NCBI RefSeq assembly: GCF_035582795.1
Contig: NW_027445656.1
Location: forward strand, 1 to 64,000
Direction of reading: 5' to 3'
Length of the DNA: 64,000 bases
Source of the DNA: Mycteria americana
Taxonomy: Eukaryota; Chordata; Aves; Ciconiiformes; Ciconiidae
In this document: positions 61,515 to 64,000 of the stretch, piece after piece
How the letters are laid out: every line of letters starts with the position of its first letter
How positions within the stretch are numbered: position 1 is the first letter of the stretch
Notes under the pieces: generated by a model
What the model was told of the DNA's origin: nothing
Databases searched by the model: none
What the model saw: the letters and a program-made list of their open reading frames with translations, nothing else
Translations under genes and position numbers: made by a program

Positions 61515-62558
61515 GTGCCACGGTTAGAGGGAGCGGGTGCCAGCGAGGGCACTCGGCCTGTGTCTCCGAGATGTGCGGGGTACGCTGGGGCACAGCCGAA
61601 GTCAAACGGAGTTGAGCTAGGGGATACTGAGGCAACGGGAGCCAAGAGGGAAACGCCAGTGAAACGCCTCAAAGCACACAAGGGGTGTTCTTCTATGAAG
61701 GAAACACGGATGACAGCCCAGCTGAAGTGCCTCTACACCAATGCACGCAGCATGGGCAACAAGCAGGAGGAGTTGGAAGCCATTGTACATCAGGAAAACT
61801 ATGATATGGTGGCCATCACGGAAATGTGGTGGGATGACTCGCACAACTGGAGTGCGGTGATGGATGGCTATAAACTCTTCAGGAGGGATAGGCGAGGCAG
61901 GAGAGGTGGTGGGGTAGCCCTATACGTCAGGGAGTGTCTGGATAGTTTAGAGCTCGATGATGGTGATGATAGGGTGGAGTGTCTATGGGTGAGAATCAGG
62001 TGGAAGGCCAACAAGGCAGATATTGTGGTTGGAGTCTGTTACAGACCACCTAACCAGGATGAGGAGACAGATGAACTATTCTCTAAGCAGCTGGGAGAAG
62101 CCTCACGATCGCTAGCCCTTGTTCTTGTGGGGGACTTCAACCTGCTGGATGTCTGCTGGAAATACAACACAGCAGAGAGGAAACAGTCTAGGAGGTTCCT
62201 GGAGCGTGTGGAAGAGACCTTCCTGACACAGCTGGTGAGTGAGCCTACCAGGGAAGGTGCCCCGCTGGACCTGTTGTTCACGAACAGAGAAGGACTTATG
62301 AGCCATGTGATGGTTGGAGGCCGTCTTGGGCAGAGTGATCATGAAATGATAGACTTTTTGATACGTGGAGAAGCGGCGAGGGGGCTCAGCAAAACTGCCA
62401 CCTTAGACTTCTGGAGGGCAGACTTCGACCTGTTTAGGAGACTGGTCGAGAGAGTCCCCTGGGAGGCAGCCCTTATGGGCAAAGGAGTCCAGGAAGGCTG
62501 GACATTCTTTAAGGAGGAAGTCCTAAAGGCACAAGAGCGGGCTGTCCCCAGATGCTGA
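61515..62558 (+). mobile_element. CR1 ORF2 endonuclease domain, copy 2
   Basis: 347 open codons. APE-type endonuclease motifs: AQLKCLYTNARSMGNKQ, AITEMWWDDSHNW (catalytic Glu), VALYVREC, VGVCYRPPNQ, VLVGDFNLLDVCW (catalytic Asp/Asn) and GQSDHEMIDF (terminal His). It ends at an in-frame TGA (62556-62558) that probably arose from CGA. Confidence 0.93.
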
Positions 62559-64000
62559 AAGACGAGCCGGCGGGGAAGAAGACCGGCCTGGCTGACTAGA
62601 GAGCTCTGGCTCGAACTCAGGAAAAAGAGGAGAGTCTATGACCTCTGGAAGAAGGGGTGGGCAACTCAGGAGAAATACAAAGGTGTAGCAAGGCTGTGCA
62701 GGGAGAAAATTAGAAGGGCCAAAGCTGAGCTAGAGCTCAATCTGGCTGCTGCTGTAAAAGACAAAGAAAAACACTTCTTCAAATACATTAGCAGCAAGAG
62801 GAGAGCTAAGGAGAATCTCCAGCCCCTAGTAGACGGGGGAGGGAACACAGTGACCAAGGATGAGGAAAAGGCTGAGGTACTTAATGCCTTCTTTGCCTCA
62901 GTCTTTAATAGCAGGGCCAGTTGTTCTCTGGGTACCCAGCACCCGGAGTTGGAAGATAGGGACGGGGACCAGAATGGAGCCCCCATAATGCAGGGGGAAA
63001 TGGTGAGTGACCTGCTGCACCACTTAGACACTCACAAGTCTATGGGGCCTGATGAGATCCACCTGAGAGTACTGAAGGCAGATGTGCTCACCAAGCCCCT
63101 TTCCATCATTTACCAGCAGTCCTGGCTAACTGGGGAGGTCCCAACTGACTGGAGATTAGCTAATGTGACGCCCATCTTCAAGAAGGGCCGGAAGGAGGAC
63201 CCGGGGAACTACAGGCCTGTCAGCCTGACCTCGGTGCTGGGGAAGCTGATGGAGCAGATCATCCTGAGTGCTATCACACGGCATGTAGAGAATAACCAAG
63301 GGATCAAGCCCAGCCAGCATGGGTTCAGGAAAGGCAGGTCCTGCTTGACCAGCCTGATCTCCATCTACGAGAAGGTGACCCGCCTAGTGGATGAGGGGAA
63401 GGCTGTGGATGTTGTCTATCTAGACTTCAGTAAAGCCTTTGACACGGTTTCCCACAGCATTCTCCTGGAGAAACTGGCTGCTCATGGCTTGGACGGGTGT
63501 ACTCTTCGCTGGGTAAAGAACTGGCTGGATGGCTGGGCCCAAAGAGTGGTGGTGAATGGAGTTTACTCCAGTTGGCGGCCGGTCACAAGCGGTGTTCCCC
63601 AGGGCTCTGTGCTGGGGCCAGTTCTGTTTAACATCTTTATCAATGATCTGGACGAAGGGATCGAGTGCACCCTCAGTAAGTCTGCAGATGACCCCAAGTT
63701 GTGCGGGAGTGTTGATCTGCTTGAGGGTAGGAAGGCTCTGCAGAGGGACCTGGACAGGCTGGATCGATGGGCTGGGGTGAATTGTATGAGGTTCAACAAG
63801 GCCAAGTGCAAGGTCCTGCACTTGGGTCACACAACCCCATGCAATGCTACAGGCTTGGGGAAGAGTGGCTGGAAAGCTGCCTGGCAGAGAAGGACCTGGG
63901 GGTGTTGGTTGACAGCCGCCTGAATATGAGCCAGCAGTGTGCCCAGGTGGCCAAGAAGGCCAACAGCATACTGGCTTTTATCAAAAATAGTGTGGCCAGC
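62559..64000 (+). mobile_element. CR1 ORF2 reverse transcriptase domain, copy 2, running off the window
   Basis: The frame of the endonuclease continues open from the TGA to about 63923. Motifs: [45 protein letters not shown] (first catalytic Asp), [20 protein letters not shown] and ADDPKL at about 63684. The usual FADDTK is SADDPK here, with both Asp kept. A missing base near 63830 shifts the frame; the next frame continues as a CR1 RT tail to the window end. Confidence 0.93.

Overview
The window is genomic DNA from a bird, probably a neoavian. The evidence is CR1 LINEs with the avian 3' tail (tandem ATTCTATG-type octamers), an ERVL-type LTR terminus beginning TGTCCTGGTTTC, OR14-like olfactory receptor sequences, and the conserved vertebrate gene order ACADM then RABGGTB on the plus strand. 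Species cannot be read from the sequence.

Layout. 1-9.2 kb: the last eight coding exons of ACADM (medium-chain acyl-CoA dehydrogenase). All splice sites and reading frames are intact and exon lengths equal those of the human gene. Intron 8 carries a 143-bp perfect-armed palindrome made from an ERVL LTR end, flanked by a 5-bp target duplication. 9.2-11.4 kb: a CR1 fragment and an A/C-only tract. 11.4-23.1 kb: a CpG island followed by a decayed, partly tandem-duplicated RABGGTB (Rab geranylgeranyltransferase beta). Six of its eight expected exon blocks are recognisable. They carry frameshifts, an 11-bp deletion, loss of a zinc ligand and an early stop; two blocks were not found.

24-30 kb: a CR1 fragment, a possible LTR, and a GC-rich block holding the 3' end of MVP (major vault protein) on the minus strand, with several frameshifts and its 5' part missing. 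30-46.6 kb: a mosaic of three broken endogenous retroviruses: a minus-strand class I-like element with env, a plus-strand ERVL internal region, and a minus-strand gamma-like gag-pol piece. A 1.1-kb inverted repeat (35.79-36.91 kb and 43.51-44.62 kb) brackets the ERVL piece. 46.6-57 kb: an olfactory receptor neighbourhood with three pseudogenes. One is joined at mid-gene to a CR1, and receptor flanking sequence is duplicated. 56.9-64 kb: three successive plus-strand CR1 LINEs. One has its 5' UTR and promoter region. The last has an intact ORF1 esterase segment and an ORF2 broken by one nonsense codon and one frameshift, and it runs off the window.

Only ACADM looks like a working gene here. MVP is not linked to ACADM in the vertebrate gene orders I know, so the change to GC-rich, repeat-rich DNA after about 24.6 kb is either a real rearrangement or an assembly join. 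The coding lesions in the GC-rich blocks could partly be sequencing indels.
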